From: Negativicutes bacterium
Lineage (GTDB): Bacteria; Bacillota; Negativicutes; SKW292
NCBI GenBank assembly: GCA_026416215.1
Contig: JAOAFP010000033.1
Span: 1-14,028 of the forward strand
Length of the DNA: 14,028 bases
Direction: 5' to 3'
The notes beneath the pieces are model-generated. The model saw only the letters and a list, made by a program, of their open reading frames with translations, did not search any database and was not told where the DNA came from. Positions 1 to 6,885 of the stretch are shown in pieces. Within the stretch, counting starts at the first letter, position 1, and each line of letters begins with the position of its first letter. The translations under genes and the position numbers were made by a program.

Positions 1-300
1 GCCAATATGGGCAATGGCCAATACCATTCGCATCTGCAGGACCATTGTCCCGGCCAGGCTGGCCGGCAATGCTACCGGCAGGGTCATCAATCCGCCCAGA
101 CTGGTTACGAATCCTACCCCGCCGCACTTTAATGCCGTGTTGCGGATTAGGGCATCAACGTTATCGCTCAGCGGACCTGGCCGGCTCAAGTATTCCTCGG
201 CCAGCCGGCAGGCATTATTCATCCCCGGCAGGCCGCCAACGGCCGCACTATAAAGCACGGCAAGCAGCCGCGCCGCCTTGTCTCCGATCATAACGCTCAC
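1..300 (-). CDS. EcsC-family protein, N-terminal part (runs off the left edge)
   Basis: A minus-strand frame stays open from a GTG at 300 to the window edge, giving about 100 residues. The visible protein reads from an MIGDKAARLL-like start through a GLPGMNNACRLAEEYL segment to TSLGGLMTLPVALPASLAG and a methionine-rich stretch. This is the pattern of the EcsC family: a short amphipathic N-terminus, then glycine-rich hydrophobic helices with a TLPVALPA-like core. EcsC takes its name from the third gene of the Bacillus ecs ABC-transporter operon, and its biochemical role is unknown. The start is uncertain. The GTG at 300 lies 11 bases after a GGGGAGG sequence (312-318) that directly follows the stop of the macro-domain gene, while an in-frame ATG at 291 lies 20 bases away. 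The gene is the last visible member of the left operon. The family call is from memory of the conserved core and is fairly sure; the C-terminal part is not visible. Confidence 0.75.
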   Translation of the reverse strand, partial: MSVMIGDKAARLLAVLYSAAVGGLPGMNNACRLAEEYLSRPGPLSDNVDALIRNTALKCGGVGFVTSLGGLMTLPVALPASLAGTMVLQMRMVLAIAHIG

Positions 301-318
301 CGCCCACCAGTCCTCCCC

Positions 319-861
319 TTACCAATCCAATTTTCCATCCGCCCCGCTGTCAGTCAGCCGGCCGGGATAGCGTTTCCCGGCAATGCTAATTGCCTCGGCA
401 TCAAACAAAACTAAGTAAACCTCAATTTCCAGCCCGGTTTCGACGATAAATCTCTCACAGGTCTCAATCGCCACCGCCAGCGCCTCGGCCCGGGGATAGC
501 CGTATACCCCTGCTGATATCAGGGGAAAGGCGATACTTTTCAGCCGGTAGTGGCGGGCGAGAGTCAGAGAACTCAGGTAACAGCTTTCGAGTTTCCGGCG
601 TTCGCCGCTGCCGCCTCCCTGCCAGACCGGCCCGACGGTGTGAATAACGTATCTGGCCGGCAACCGGTAGCCGCCGGTGATCTTGGCCTCCCCCACCGCG
701 CAGCCGCCGAGAGTTTTGCATTCAGCCAGCAAATCCGGGCCGGCTGCCCGGTGAATGGCCCCGTCCACCCCGCCGCCACCCAGCAGTGTTTGGTTGGCGG
801 CGTTGACGATTGCATCCACTGCCATTTTAGTTATATCCCCCTGTACGATCCTCACCGTCAT
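319..861 (-). CDS. Macro-domain protein, O-acetyl-ADP-ribose deacetylase type
   Basis: This 180-residue protein is essentially one macro domain of the YmdB/MacroD type. These bind ADP-ribose and commonly hydrolyse O-acetyl-ADP-ribose or remove mono-ADP-ribose from proteins. Visible motifs are VQGDIT (6-11), the NAAN stretch with the glycine-rich LGGGGVDGAIH (20-37), GGCAVGEAKIT followed by LPARYVIHTVGPVW (52-80), and the phosphate-binding loop ISAGVYGYP (115-123). It matches the usual single-domain length. An in-frame ATG at 891 overlaps the stop of the upstream permease gene, but the one at 861 is preferred. It has a purine-rich AAGGGGGTGG site 7 bases upstream, and it starts the protein directly at the first beta strand, as in relatives. 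It follows the ABC permease by 22 bases and precedes the EcsC-like gene. Substrate cannot be decided from sequence. Confidence 0.93.
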   Translation of the reverse strand: MTVRIVQGDITKMAVDAIVNAANQTLLGGGGVDGAIHRAAGPDLLAECKTLGGCAVGEAKITGGYRLPARYVIHTVGPVWQGGGSGERRKLESCYLSSLTLARHYRLKSIAFPLISAGVYGYPRAEALAVAIETCERFIVETGLEIEVYLVLFDAEAISIAGKRYPGRLTDSGADGKLDW

Positions 862-868
862 CGTACTG

Positions 869-879
869 CCACCCCCTTT
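869..879 (-). promoter_or_regulatory. Ribosome binding site that fixes the macro-domain start
   Basis: On the minus strand this reads AAAGGGGGTGG, ending 7 bases before the ATG at 861. The alternative ATG at 891 has no comparable site, which is why the shorter start is chosen. Confidence 0.6.
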
Positions 880-883
880 GCCG

Positions 884-2098
884 TCAGTCATGTCTCAGCG
901 CCTGGATCGGATCGAGCAACGCTGCCCTGCGGGCCGGATAAACCCCGAAGAAAATCCCGATAAACACCGAAAAGAACACCGCCACCACCACGGCCAGATA
1001 TGACACGTGCTGCGGCCACTCCATTGCCGTGGCCAGACCTAATGCCAGGGTCAGACCGACGATGATGCCGATTATGCTGCCAATCAGACTTATGACCACC
1101 GATTCAACCAGAAACTGGACAAGAATGTCGGCAAAGGTTGCCCCCAGTGCCTTCCTGATCCCGATTTCCCTGATCCGCTCGCTCACACTCACCAGCATTA
1201 TGTTCATAATCCCGATTCCCCCGACCAGCAGCGATATGCCGGCAATCATTCCCAGAAACATGGTCAGGTTGGTTATGTTTCTGCCCACCGTGTCGATGAT
1301 TTCCCGGGAGTTGCGGATCGAGAAGTCGTCGGGGGTATCACCCGCCAGTTTGTGACGGGTGCGCATTAATTGGTGGATATCGCTTTCAACATCGCCGATA
1401 TCGGCTCCGTCAGCCACCGCCACCAGAATAAAATTCAGGTAACTGATGCCCAGCAGACGGTTTTGGGCAGTGGAGAGCGGCACGATGATCAAATCATCCT
1501 GATCATTTCCTCCCATTCCCTGCCCCTTACTTGCCAACACTCCCACCACCCGGAAGCTTTTGGCATCAATCCGCACCTGTTTGCCCACCGGATCAACCCC
1601 CGGCAGCAGATTAGCCGCTGCTGTTTCCCCAAGCAGACAACTGCGGCTCTGGGTGGTTTCGTCAAGCTCGTTTAGCAGCCGGCCGGCCGCTGCCTGATAG
1701 TTGCGTATTTCATAAAACGCCGGGCTGACACCCATAACCTGGGTGTACCAGTTCTGGTTTTCGTAGACCACCTGATAGGTTCTGGTCACCACTCCGGCGA
1801 CGGCACTGACCCCGTCAATGGTCTTTCTGATTGCCTGAGCGTCCGCGTAGGTCAGGCGGTTGTTGCTGCCGGCCTGAAGGCGGACCCCGCTGCTGGTCAC
1901 CGCTCCCGGCATCACCGTCAGCAGGTTGCTGCCCAGGCTTGACAGGGAACTCTGCACCTTGCTGCGCACGCTCAACCCGACCGAAACCATGGCTATGACC
2001 GCGGCTATGCCGATTATTATCCCCAGCATGGTCAGCAGGGTGCGCATCTTGTTGACCAGCAGGTTCTTCCCGGCCATGATCACGCACTCAAACAGCAC
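884..2098 (-). CDS. MacB/FtsX-type ABC transporter permease
   Basis: This 404-residue inner-membrane permease belongs to the MacB/FtsX group that, with an ATPase and a membrane-fusion adaptor, expels peptides, toxins, lipoproteins or macrolides. The N-terminus (KNLLVNKMRTLLTMLGIIIG, about 11-30) is the classic first helix of the family and continues to about residue 42. A large extracytoplasmic MacB_PCD domain follows (about 43-275). Three C-terminal helices then form the FtsX domain (about 278-305, 327-355 and 365-387), with the hallmark VSERIREIGIRKALGA between the first two and YPARRAALLDPIQALR at the end. It starts at a GTG at 2098, inside the last codons of the ATPase gene, with GGAGG 6 bases upstream. 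The 11-base overlap suggests translational coupling. Substrate is not predictable. Confidence 0.93.
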   Translation of the reverse strand: MLFECVIMAGKNLLVNKMRTLLTMLGIIIGIAAVIAMVSVGLSVRSKVQSSLSSLGSNLLTVMPGAVTSSGVRLQAGSNNRLTYADAQAIRKTIDGVSAVAGVVTRTYQVVYENQNWYTQVMGVSPAFYEIRNYQAAAGRLLNELDETTQSRSCLLGETAAANLLPGVDPVGKQVRIDAKSFRVVGVLASKGQGMGGNDQDDLIIVPLSTAQNRLLGISYLNFILVAVADGADIGDVESDIHQLMRTRHKLAGDTPDDFSIRNSREIIDTVGRNITNLTMFLGMIAGISLLVGGIGIMNIMLVSVSERIREIGIRKALGATFADILVQFLVESVVISLIGSIIGIIVGLTLALGLATAMEWPQHVSYLAVVVAVFFSVFIGIFFGVYPARRAALLDPIQALRHD

Positions 2099-2777
2099 GG
2101 GTGTCCTCCACCAGACGGCCGTCGGCGATTCGGACCCGCCGCCGGGTTTTTCCGGCCAGTTCCGGCTCGTGGGTAATCAGCAGAATGGTCCTGCCTTCAC
2201 GGTGCAATTCCGCCATTATCTCCATTATCGTCTGCCCGCTGGCACTGTCGAGGTTGCCGGTCGGCTCGTCGGCCAGAATCAGCGCCGGATCGGCCACCAG
2301 TGCCCGGGCAATCGCCACCCGCTGACACTGTCCGCCCGACAGCTGGCCGGGCCGGTGTTCCATTCGATCGGCCATCCCCACCCGTTCCAGCACCGCGGCC
2401 GCCCGCCGCTCCCGCTCCCGTCTGCCAAGTCCGGCATATACCAGCGGCAACGCCACGTTTTCCGCGGCCGACATAAACGGCAGCAGATTAAAATTCTGAA
2501 AAACAAACCCGATGTAGCGGTTGCGGATTTTCGCCAGCTGCCGGGGCGTAAACTCCGCCACCTCCCGGCCGTTCATGTAGTACTGACCGCAGTCCGGCCG
2601 GTCGAGACAACCCAGAATATTCATCAGGGTGGACTTACCGCTGCCCGACTGGCCGACAATCGCCACGTACTCCCCGGCCTGGACGGTCAGTGATATGCCG
2701 TCTAGAGCCCGCACCACCCCTTCTCCCATCCGGTAATATTTGCCGATCCCGACTGTCTTGATCAGGTCCGCGCTCAT
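2088..2777 (-). CDS. MacB/LolD-type ABC transporter ATPase
   Basis: This 229-residue cytoplasmic ATPase powers the adjoining permease. It shows all nucleotide-binding motifs of the MacB/LolD subgroup: Walker A GQSGSGKST (42-50), Q-loop FVFQNFNLLP (91-100), signature LSGGQ (146-150) followed by CQR instead of the more usual QQR, Walker B LILADEPTGNLD (166-177) and the switch histidine in ITHEPE (H203). The length is normal for a free-standing ATPase. In E. coli MacB, ATPase and permease are fused; here they are split, as is common in Gram-positive bacteria. The ATG at 2777 overlaps the adaptor stop in an ATGA arrangement, and the 3' end overlaps the permease start by 11 bases. The three genes are therefore likely made in fixed proportion. 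Confidence 0.95.
   Translation of the reverse strand: MSADLIKTVGIGKYYRMGEGVVRALDGISLTVQAGEYVAIVGQSGSGKSTLMNILGCLDRPDCGQYYMNGREVAEFTPRQLAKIRNRYIGFVFQNFNLLPFMSAAENVALPLVYAGLGRRERERRAAAVLERVGMADRMEHRPGQLSGGQCQRVAIARALVADPALILADEPTGNLDSASGQTIMEIMAELHREGRTILLITHEPELAGKTRRRVRIADGRLVEDTRAV
2105..2109 (-). promoter_or_regulatory. Ribosome binding site for the GTG-started permease
   Basis: GGAGG on the minus strand, 6 bases before the GTG at 2098. It lies within the 3' end of the ATPase gene and supports the GTG as the real start. Confidence 0.65.
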
Positions 2778-3844
2778 AACCCGGGCGGTCCATGACCGGG
2801 AGACCGGGTCTCGGTTTTTTTTCGGGCGGCCACCACCACCTCTTCATCTTCCCTTAGGCCGCCCAAAACCTCGGCCCATTCGTCGTCGCTGATCCCGATC
2901 GTGATCTCCCGCTCTTCGGTTTGACTGCCATTTTTAACTTCAACGTACTGCCGGTTATTCTTTTCACGGATTGCCCTCAGCGGCACCAGCAAAGCACTGG
3001 TACGCTGGTCGGTTACTATACTGACATGGGCAGTCATCCCCGGCCGCAGTTCAGCGTCGGTGTGGTCCACCCTGATCACTGCGTTGTAGTAGTTTACGTT
3101 CTGCTGGGTTTTGACCCGGTAGGATATCAGTTCAACCGTTCCGGTGAAAGTCCGCCGGCCGAACGCGTCGATGGTGAAGGTCGCCCGCTGTCCCACCTTC
3201 AGACCGCCGACGTCCGATTCGTCGATCAGCGCGTTCACCTCCATGTTGGTCAAATCGGCAATGGTCATAATAGTCTGGAGGTTGGCTCCGCCGATGGTCT
3301 GGCCGGCCGGCATCGGCTGTCCGACCACAATTCCGCTAATCGGAGCAACAATATTGGTGTCGGCTATTTCCTTGGCTGTTATCTCGATGTCCTTCAGCGC
3401 CAGATCGTAATCAAGCTGGGCCTTTTCCAAATCCTGGCTGGCCACCGCCCCACTGGCAAAAAGCTGTTTCTGGCGTTCAAGAATCCGCAGGGCATTATCG
3501 GCCCGGTAGCGGGCCTGTTCGAGCTGGTTCCTGTACTTTAAGTCGTCCACCTTTGCCACCGGCTGACCCTTTTTCACCCGCTGGTTTTCGCCCACGTACA
3601 CCGCCGTCAGTTGCCCGTTGACGCTCGACCCGACATCGACTGACACAACTGCCGACAGCGAGCCGGTGGCACTGACCACCGCAGCTATCGGCCCCCTTCT
3701 GACCGCCACCGTGTTCACTTCGCTGCCTTCGCCGGCCTTCTGCCGTTTCGACCACCAGTACCAGCCTCCGGCCGAACCCATCAGCACCAGGCCAAGCAAC
3801 AATACGACAATCGCAGCTTTTTTCCTTGACATCCTACCTGCCAT
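2774..3844 (-). CDS. HlyD/MacA-family membrane-fusion (adaptor) subunit
   Basis: This 356-residue adaptor belongs to the MacA/HlyD family and should link the ATPase-permease pair to the outside. It has a basic N-terminus and a single transmembrane anchor (about 10-32), then a split lipoyl/barrel-sandwich domain (about 60-105 and 165-195) around an alpha-hairpin of roughly 58 residues (105-163). A beta-barrel domain with GLKVGQRATFTIDAF (about 214-228) and a C-terminal membrane-proximal domain (about 285-340) follow. The last 15 residues are proline- and glycine-rich. A GTG at 3847 shares its G with the upstream TAG stop. The ATG at 3844 is preferred because an AGAAGG site lies 7 bases upstream; an ATG at 3829 is a weaker alternative. 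It overlaps the ATPase gene by 4 bases. The cargo is unknown. Confidence 0.9.
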   Translation of the reverse strand: MAGRMSRKKAAIVVLLLGLVLMGSAGGWYWWSKRQKAGEGSEVNTVAVRRGPIAAVVSATGSLSAVVSVDVGSSVNGQLTAVYVGENQRVKKGQPVAKVDDLKYRNQLEQARYRADNALRILERQKQLFASGAVASQDLEKAQLDYDLALKDIEITAKEIADTNIVAPISGIVVGQPMPAGQTIGGANLQTIMTIADLTNMEVNALIDESDVGGLKVGQRATFTIDAFGRRTFTGTVELISYRVKTQQNVNYYNAVIRVDHTDAELRPGMTAHVSIVTDQRTSALLVPLRAIREKNNRQYVEVKNGSQTEEREITIGISDDEWAEVLGGLREDEEVVVAARKKTETRSPGHGPPGL

Positions 3845-3846
3845 CA

Positions 3847-4320
3847 CTAGACCTTCTCCCCGGCATCGGCCAGCGTGGCCACCGGACAGCTGATGATTCC
3901 CCCCGAACGGTCACGGTAAACCACCCGTTCAATCCGGGCGTTTTTCAGCATCCGCCGGCACAGCAGGCAGGGTTCGCCGGAGGCGTAGGATGAATCGTGG
4001 CAATTTACCCCCACCACGTAAATCGTTGCCCCGGCCATCGCCGCCGGTGAGCCGTTGATTATGGCGTTTTGCTCGGCATGTACGCCCACGCACAGTTCGT
4101 ACCTCTCTCCTTTGGCCACTCCCAGCTGGTCCCGCAGGCATCCGCCCTTGTCCAGGCAGTTGGGCTCGCCGCGGGGGGCACCATTGTAACCGGTGCTGAC
4201 AATAATGTTATTGCTGACAATAACGGCACCATAACGGCGGCGGAGGCAGGTCGCCCGGGTGGCTACCACCTCGGCTATGTTGAGAAAATATTCATCCCAG
4301 TCCGGTCGTTTATCGGTCAT
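3847..4320 (-). CDS. comEB: dCMP deaminase (ComEB family)
   Basis: This 157-residue cytoplasmic enzyme of the zinc-dependent cytidine/deoxycytidylate deaminase fold should convert dCMP to dUMP, feeding dTMP synthesis. The catalytic HAE motif is at 81-83 (histidine zinc ligand, glutamate proton shuttle), and the PCLLC motif at 117-121 supplies the two cysteine ligands. The N-terminal DWDEYFLNIAEVVATRATC and the NNIIVSTGYNGAPRG segment are typical of dCMP deaminases rather than tRNA or guanine deaminases. Extra cysteines and a histidine (for example C55, C61, H108) could form the second metal site seen in some relatives. The start has TGGTGAAAA immediately upstream, only a modest ribosome site. 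It is separated from the upstream GlmU-like gene by 79 bases and abuts the MacA-like gene. ComEB was named from the Bacillus competence operon; no competence gene is visible here. Confidence 0.92.
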   Translation of the reverse strand: MTDKRPDWDEYFLNIAEVVATRATCLRRRYGAVIVSNNIIVSTGYNGAPRGEPNCLDKGGCLRDQLGVAKGERYELCVGVHAEQNAIINGSPAAMAGATIYVVGVNCHDSSYASGEPCLLCRRMLKNARIERVVYRDRSGGIISCPVATLADAGEKV

Positions 4321-4399
4321 TTTTCACCACTATTCATTTTTCGCCGCTATGCCCGCCGGTTTATTACCGACTGCAGACAGTACAGCGATCACCTGAAGT
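4321..4399 (-). other. 79-base intergenic gap before the dCMP deaminase gene
   Basis: This is the widest same-strand gap in the left half and could hold a promoter for the deaminase-exporter-macro-EcsC run. A TAATAA-like -10 is present (within GTCGGTAATAAACC on the minus strand), but no convincing -35 element is correctly spaced. No clear terminator hairpin with a T-tract follows the upstream stop. A six-codon frame (ATG at 4337) ends in a TGA overlapping the deaminase ATG. Confidence 0.3.
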
Positions 4400-5767
4400 T
4401 TACCAGCCGTATTTATGCGGTCCCCATCCGCGGCGGCTCTGTTGCTGTTCGACCAGCAACAGGCTGTTGGCCGGCAGATCTTTATCGACAATCACCCCCG
4501 GCCCCACGCAGCTGCTGTGTCCAATCCTGACCCCCGGCAACAGTAACGCCCCCACCCCGGTCCGGCAGTAATCACCCAAATAGACCATTCCGCCATGGTC
4601 AGGAGGGGTAAACCGTTTGCCGTTTATGTTGAAGGTTGCCGTCTGATCGTCAAACCGCAACGAACCGGTCTGGGTACCGGCCCCGATGTCACAGTTCAGG
4701 CCGATAATACCATAAAACTGGCAGTTGTGGGCCAGGCTGCAACCGTCGTGGACAATGCCGGAAAACTCGGCGTTGTACCCCAGCTTTACCCCGTTGCCGA
4801 TAATGCTGCCCGACCGGACCATCGCCCGGTCGGTGATTATTGCATTATCACCCACCGTCACCCCGGGCTCGATTATCGCTCCCCAGTCAATGGTCACGTT
4901 GTCGCCCATCACCAGATCACCCTTTACGATCACCCCCTCGCCAATCCGGCAGTTGACGCCGGCAATTATCTCCCCGGCCACCACAGCCGAATTAGCCACT
5001 TCCACCCGGCTGCCGGCCACCCTTGTCCGGCGATCGCTGTCGGCCGCCCGGTAGTTGGCCTCGGCCAGATGCCAGGGGAAATCAATGTCAATCAGCCAGT
5101 CGCTGTGTTCAACCAGCAGCTCCCGTCCGTCCTCCAGCCACATCTGAAGACTCTGCTCCAGCATTCTCTCCCTGGCCGGCATCCCTCCCACCGCCAGCTT
5201 GCGCATATAACCGGGGTTGTGGTCCAGATATGGCATAATATCTGAAGGCAGTGCGTACACCCCTCCTGCCACATGATCGGCGTAGTGCCGACGGGGATGA
5301 CCCCACAGGCTGTCAGCTCTGCTTCCGTTGCCCGTCAGCCTCACCGCAACCAGGTCATCCACCCGGTGCCACTCGTCACTCTCTCTGACCAGAACCACCG
5401 GCTGCCGGCAGGCAGCAAACCGTTCGATTAGCCGGCAGATGTCGACGTCACCGGTAAAAATGTCCCCGTGAACCACCAGACACCATTCAGCCCGGCTATG
5501 GGCGAAGGCAGCCGACACCGCCGCTGCCGTACCCCTGGCCGCTACAGTGAGAAACTCGCAGTCGGAGCGGTGGCGCAGGACGTATTTTTCGGTCTGCAGA
5601 TCGCCATCCGAGACCACCATGATTTGCTGACAGCCCAGCCTGCTCAACTGTTCAGCTGTTCTCGCCAGCAGCGGGCGGTTGGCCAAAGGCAGGCAAGCCT
5701 TGGGCTGCCACTCGCTGTACGGCCACAGTCGCCGGCCGCTGCCGCCGGTCAGAATTACTGCCTGCAT
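4400..5767 (-). CDS. GlmU-like bifunctional protein: sugar nucleotidyltransferase plus left-handed beta-helix acyltransferase
   Basis: This 455-residue protein has two domains, like GlmU. The N-terminal half (1-240) is a Rossmann-type nucleotidyltransferase with the signature GGSGRRLWPYSEWQPKACLP (8-27) and an acidic metal-binding HGD (100-102), so it should transfer a nucleotidyl group to a sugar 1-phosphate. The C-terminal half (about 245-440) is built of hexapeptide repeats of the [LIV]-G-x-x form, as in left-handed beta-helix acyltransferases. It contains GAGTQTGSLRFDD (362-374), which resembles archaeal-type GlmU homologues (GAGT..ANLR.DD) more than the bacterial GAGTITCNYDG motif. It is therefore probably not the housekeeping GlmU. 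The ATG at 5767 has GGAGG 8 bases upstream, overlapping the stop of the TIM-barrel gene, so the two are likely coupled. The sugar substrate is unknown. Confidence 0.85.
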   Translation of the reverse strand: MQAVILTGGSGRRLWPYSEWQPKACLPLANRPLLARTAEQLSRLGCQQIMVVSDGDLQTEKYVLRHRSDCEFLTVAARGTAAAVSAAFAHSRAEWCLVVHGDIFTGDVDICRLIERFAACRQPVVLVRESDEWHRVDDLVAVRLTGNGSRADSLWGHPRRHYADHVAGGVYALPSDIMPYLDHNPGYMRKLAVGGMPARERMLEQSLQMWLEDGRELLVEHSDWLIDIDFPWHLAEANYRAADSDRRTRVAGSRVEVANSAVVAGEIIAGVNCRIGEGVIVKGDLVMGDNVTIDWGAIIEPGVTVGDNAIITDRAMVRSGSIIGNGVKLGYNAEFSGIVHDGCSLAHNCQFYGIIGLNCDIGAGTQTGSLRFDDQTATFNINGKRFTPPDHGGMVYLGDYCRTGVGALLLPGVRIGHSSCVGPGVIVDKDLPANSLLLVEQQQSRRGWGPHKYGW

Positions 5768-5779
5768 ACCCCTAACCTC

Positions 5780-6736
5780 CTACCTGAGAACCGAACGGCC
5801 GATCCGGGCATAGGTGTGCCGTTTGCCGCGGATAACAACCGAGACGGCGATTATGTTTTCCGGGGGAGCAATACCGGCAAAACCGGCGTCACCGACATGC
5901 ATGATATCAGCACCAGCCATTTTAGACCACAGGGCGATCTGTTCAACCGTCGTCACTCCCGCCCCTTCCTGCGACGTGCCGGTGGCAGCCATGGCCAGTC
6001 CGCCGGCGGCGTGGATGGCATCGATCTGGCGCTTGGCCACATCCAGATCGATACCCGGAACTGTTCCCGGAGCGGGAATGAGAACAATGTCGGCACCAGC
6101 GGTCACAAAGTCTCTCACCGTGCGCGGATCGTAGACGTTGCCGCTGCCGGCACCGTGCATTTTCCCAGCCACCACCGCCGTCCGTTCGCCAAGCTTAGCC
6201 TTAGCCAGCTCGATACCCCGGCAAATAGCCCCTGCCGTCACCCCGGTGTTGGGATTGGCAGTAATCACAACATAATCAAACTGCCAAAAGTTCACCTTGT
6301 CCAGGTTGGCTGCGCTCAGCCGCCGGCCGTCAGGAAACGGCAGGTCGCCGGCCACCGGTTCGAGGTTCAGCCCAATCAGCCGCCCACAGTACTGGCGCAG
6401 CCGGGCGATGTAGCCAGGGTCATCGAGATTGGCAGCAAATTTTTCCTGCAGCTCACCGACAAAATCCGCCGCCCGGCCATCGTACGGATCATCATTGACC
6501 AGTTCATCCCAGCCGGCTATAAATGGCCGCTGACAGTCAAAGCAATTCAGGGTAATCATGTCGGCACCGAAAGCCGCAGCCAGCTCAACATTGGAGCCGG
6601 AGTAAATAAGCGGCGGTCCGGCGACCACCGTCTCAACCATCAGCGTCCTGCCTTCCGAGTGCCTGACAGTGGCCAGCAGCCTATCCCTCGTCATAGTCCG
6701 GATATCACCGGACAGCAATTCAAAAATCCTTTTCAT
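5780..6736 (-). CDS. DUF7916-type TIM-barrel protein
   Basis: This 318-residue protein resembles the family now called DUF7916, sometimes labelled PEP-phosphonomutase-like. It is predicted to fold as a TIM barrel; no reaction is established to my knowledge. Conserved-looking stretches are EGRTLMVETVV (28-38), FGADMITLNCFD (56-67), GLNLEPV (122-128), TANPNTGVT (159-167), VAGKMHGAG (189-197), GADIVLIPAPGTVPG (214-228), GTSQEG (253-258) and a strongly conserved C-terminus (GDAGFAGIAPPENI, 282-295, then IRGKRHTY, 302-309). The frame is open upstream to 6886, but the ATG at 6736 is chosen because GGAGGAAGG lies just before it and the family begins at this point. It is divergent from the UPF0309 gene and 12 bases ahead of the GlmU-like gene, suggesting a joint role in sugar-phosphate metabolism. 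That role is inference. Confidence 0.8.
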   Translation of the reverse strand: MKRIFELLSGDIRTMTRDRLLATVRHSEGRTLMVETVVAGPPLIYSGSNVELAAAFGADMITLNCFDCQRPFIAGWDELVNDDPYDGRAADFVGELQEKFAANLDDPGYIARLRQYCGRLIGLNLEPVAGDLPFPDGRRLSAANLDKVNFWQFDYVVITANPNTGVTAGAICRGIELAKAKLGERTAVVAGKMHGAGSGNVYDPRTVRDFVTAGADIVLIPAPGTVPGIDLDVAKRQIDAIHAAGGLAMAATGTSQEGAGVTTVEQIALWSKMAGADIMHVGDAGFAGIAPPENIIAVSVVIRGKRHTYARIGRSVLR

Positions 6737-6740
6737 GCTT

Positions 6741-6749
6741 CCTTCCTCC
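6741..6749 (-). promoter_or_regulatory. Ribosome binding site fixing the DUF7916 start
   Basis: On the minus strand this reads GGAGGAAGG, ending 4 bases before the ATG at 6736. It excludes the 50-codon upstream extension of the same frame, which would cross the divergent promoter region. Confidence 0.7.
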
Positions 6750-6815
6750 CGCAACGTAATTATCCTTTGCCAACTGGCTGCAACGCGCCATATGCGTGCC
6801 GCAGCACCGGCGGTG

Positions 6816-6824
6816 TGGTATAAT
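6816..6824 (+). promoter_or_regulatory. Extended -10 promoter for the UPF0309/SIS gene
   Basis: The sequence TGGTATAAT contains a perfect TATAAT at 6819-6824 preceded by the TG of an extended -10 element. The -35 position (6796-6801, GTGCCG) matches TTGACA at only three bases, which extended -10 promoters tolerate. Transcription would start near 6831, leaving a leader of about 55 bases. Confidence 0.65.
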
Positions 6825-6829
6825 GGCGT

Positions 6830-6841
6830 GGGGCCGGCCCC
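6830..6841. repeat. 12-base perfect palindrome at the putative transcription start
   Basis: GGGGCCGGCCCC reads the same on both strands and covers about +1 to +11 of the predicted UPF0309 transcript. A second small inverted repeat follows (GCCGG at 6844-6848 and CCGGC at 6855-6859, loop of 6). It could be an operator or a leader hairpin. GGCCGG-like words are common in this GC-rich DNA, so chance is possible. Confidence 0.4.
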
Positions 6842-6874
6842 GGGCCGGTAATACCCGGCATAAAAACGACCAAC

Positions 6875-6880
6875 GAGGTG
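6875..6880 (+). promoter_or_regulatory. Ribosome binding site fixing the UPF0309 start
   Basis: GAGGTG lies 5 bases before the ATG at 6886. It supports this start over the in-frame ATG at 6796, which lies upstream of the -10 element and so could not be on the predicted transcript. Confidence 0.7.
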
Positions 6881-6885
6881 CAGCA

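Larger units (their letters stand above)
6737..6885. promoter_or_regulatory. Divergent intergenic region between the DUF7916 and UPF0309 genes
   Basis: These 149 bases separate two genes transcribed away from each other, so both promoters must lie here or within a neighbouring gene. The plus-strand promoter is clear (see separate entry). For the minus strand, a GATAAT (6759-6764) is the best -10 candidate, but it lies only about 22 bases from the ATG and has no good -35. The region also holds a 12-base perfect palindrome and a small hairpin near the plus-strand start. A shared regulator is plausible but no regulator gene is adjacent. Confidence 0.55.

Noticed and set aside
14..293. Two plus-strand frames at the left edge
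   Set aside because: The minus strand here reads as the start of an EcsC-family gene with a recognisable conserved core, so the plus-strand frames are its shadows.
5468..6823. A 451-codon open frame on the plus strand
   Set aside because: It is antisense to the GlmU-like and DUF7916 genes and crosses their junction. Its translation is rich in histidine, proline, glutamine and arginine with no family motifs, as expected for the complement of GC-rich coding DNA.
6796..6885. A 30-codon N-terminal extension of the UPF0309 protein
   Set aside because: It would begin upstream of the TATAAT element and its residues do not look like the family. GAGGTG before the ATG at 6886 gives a better start.
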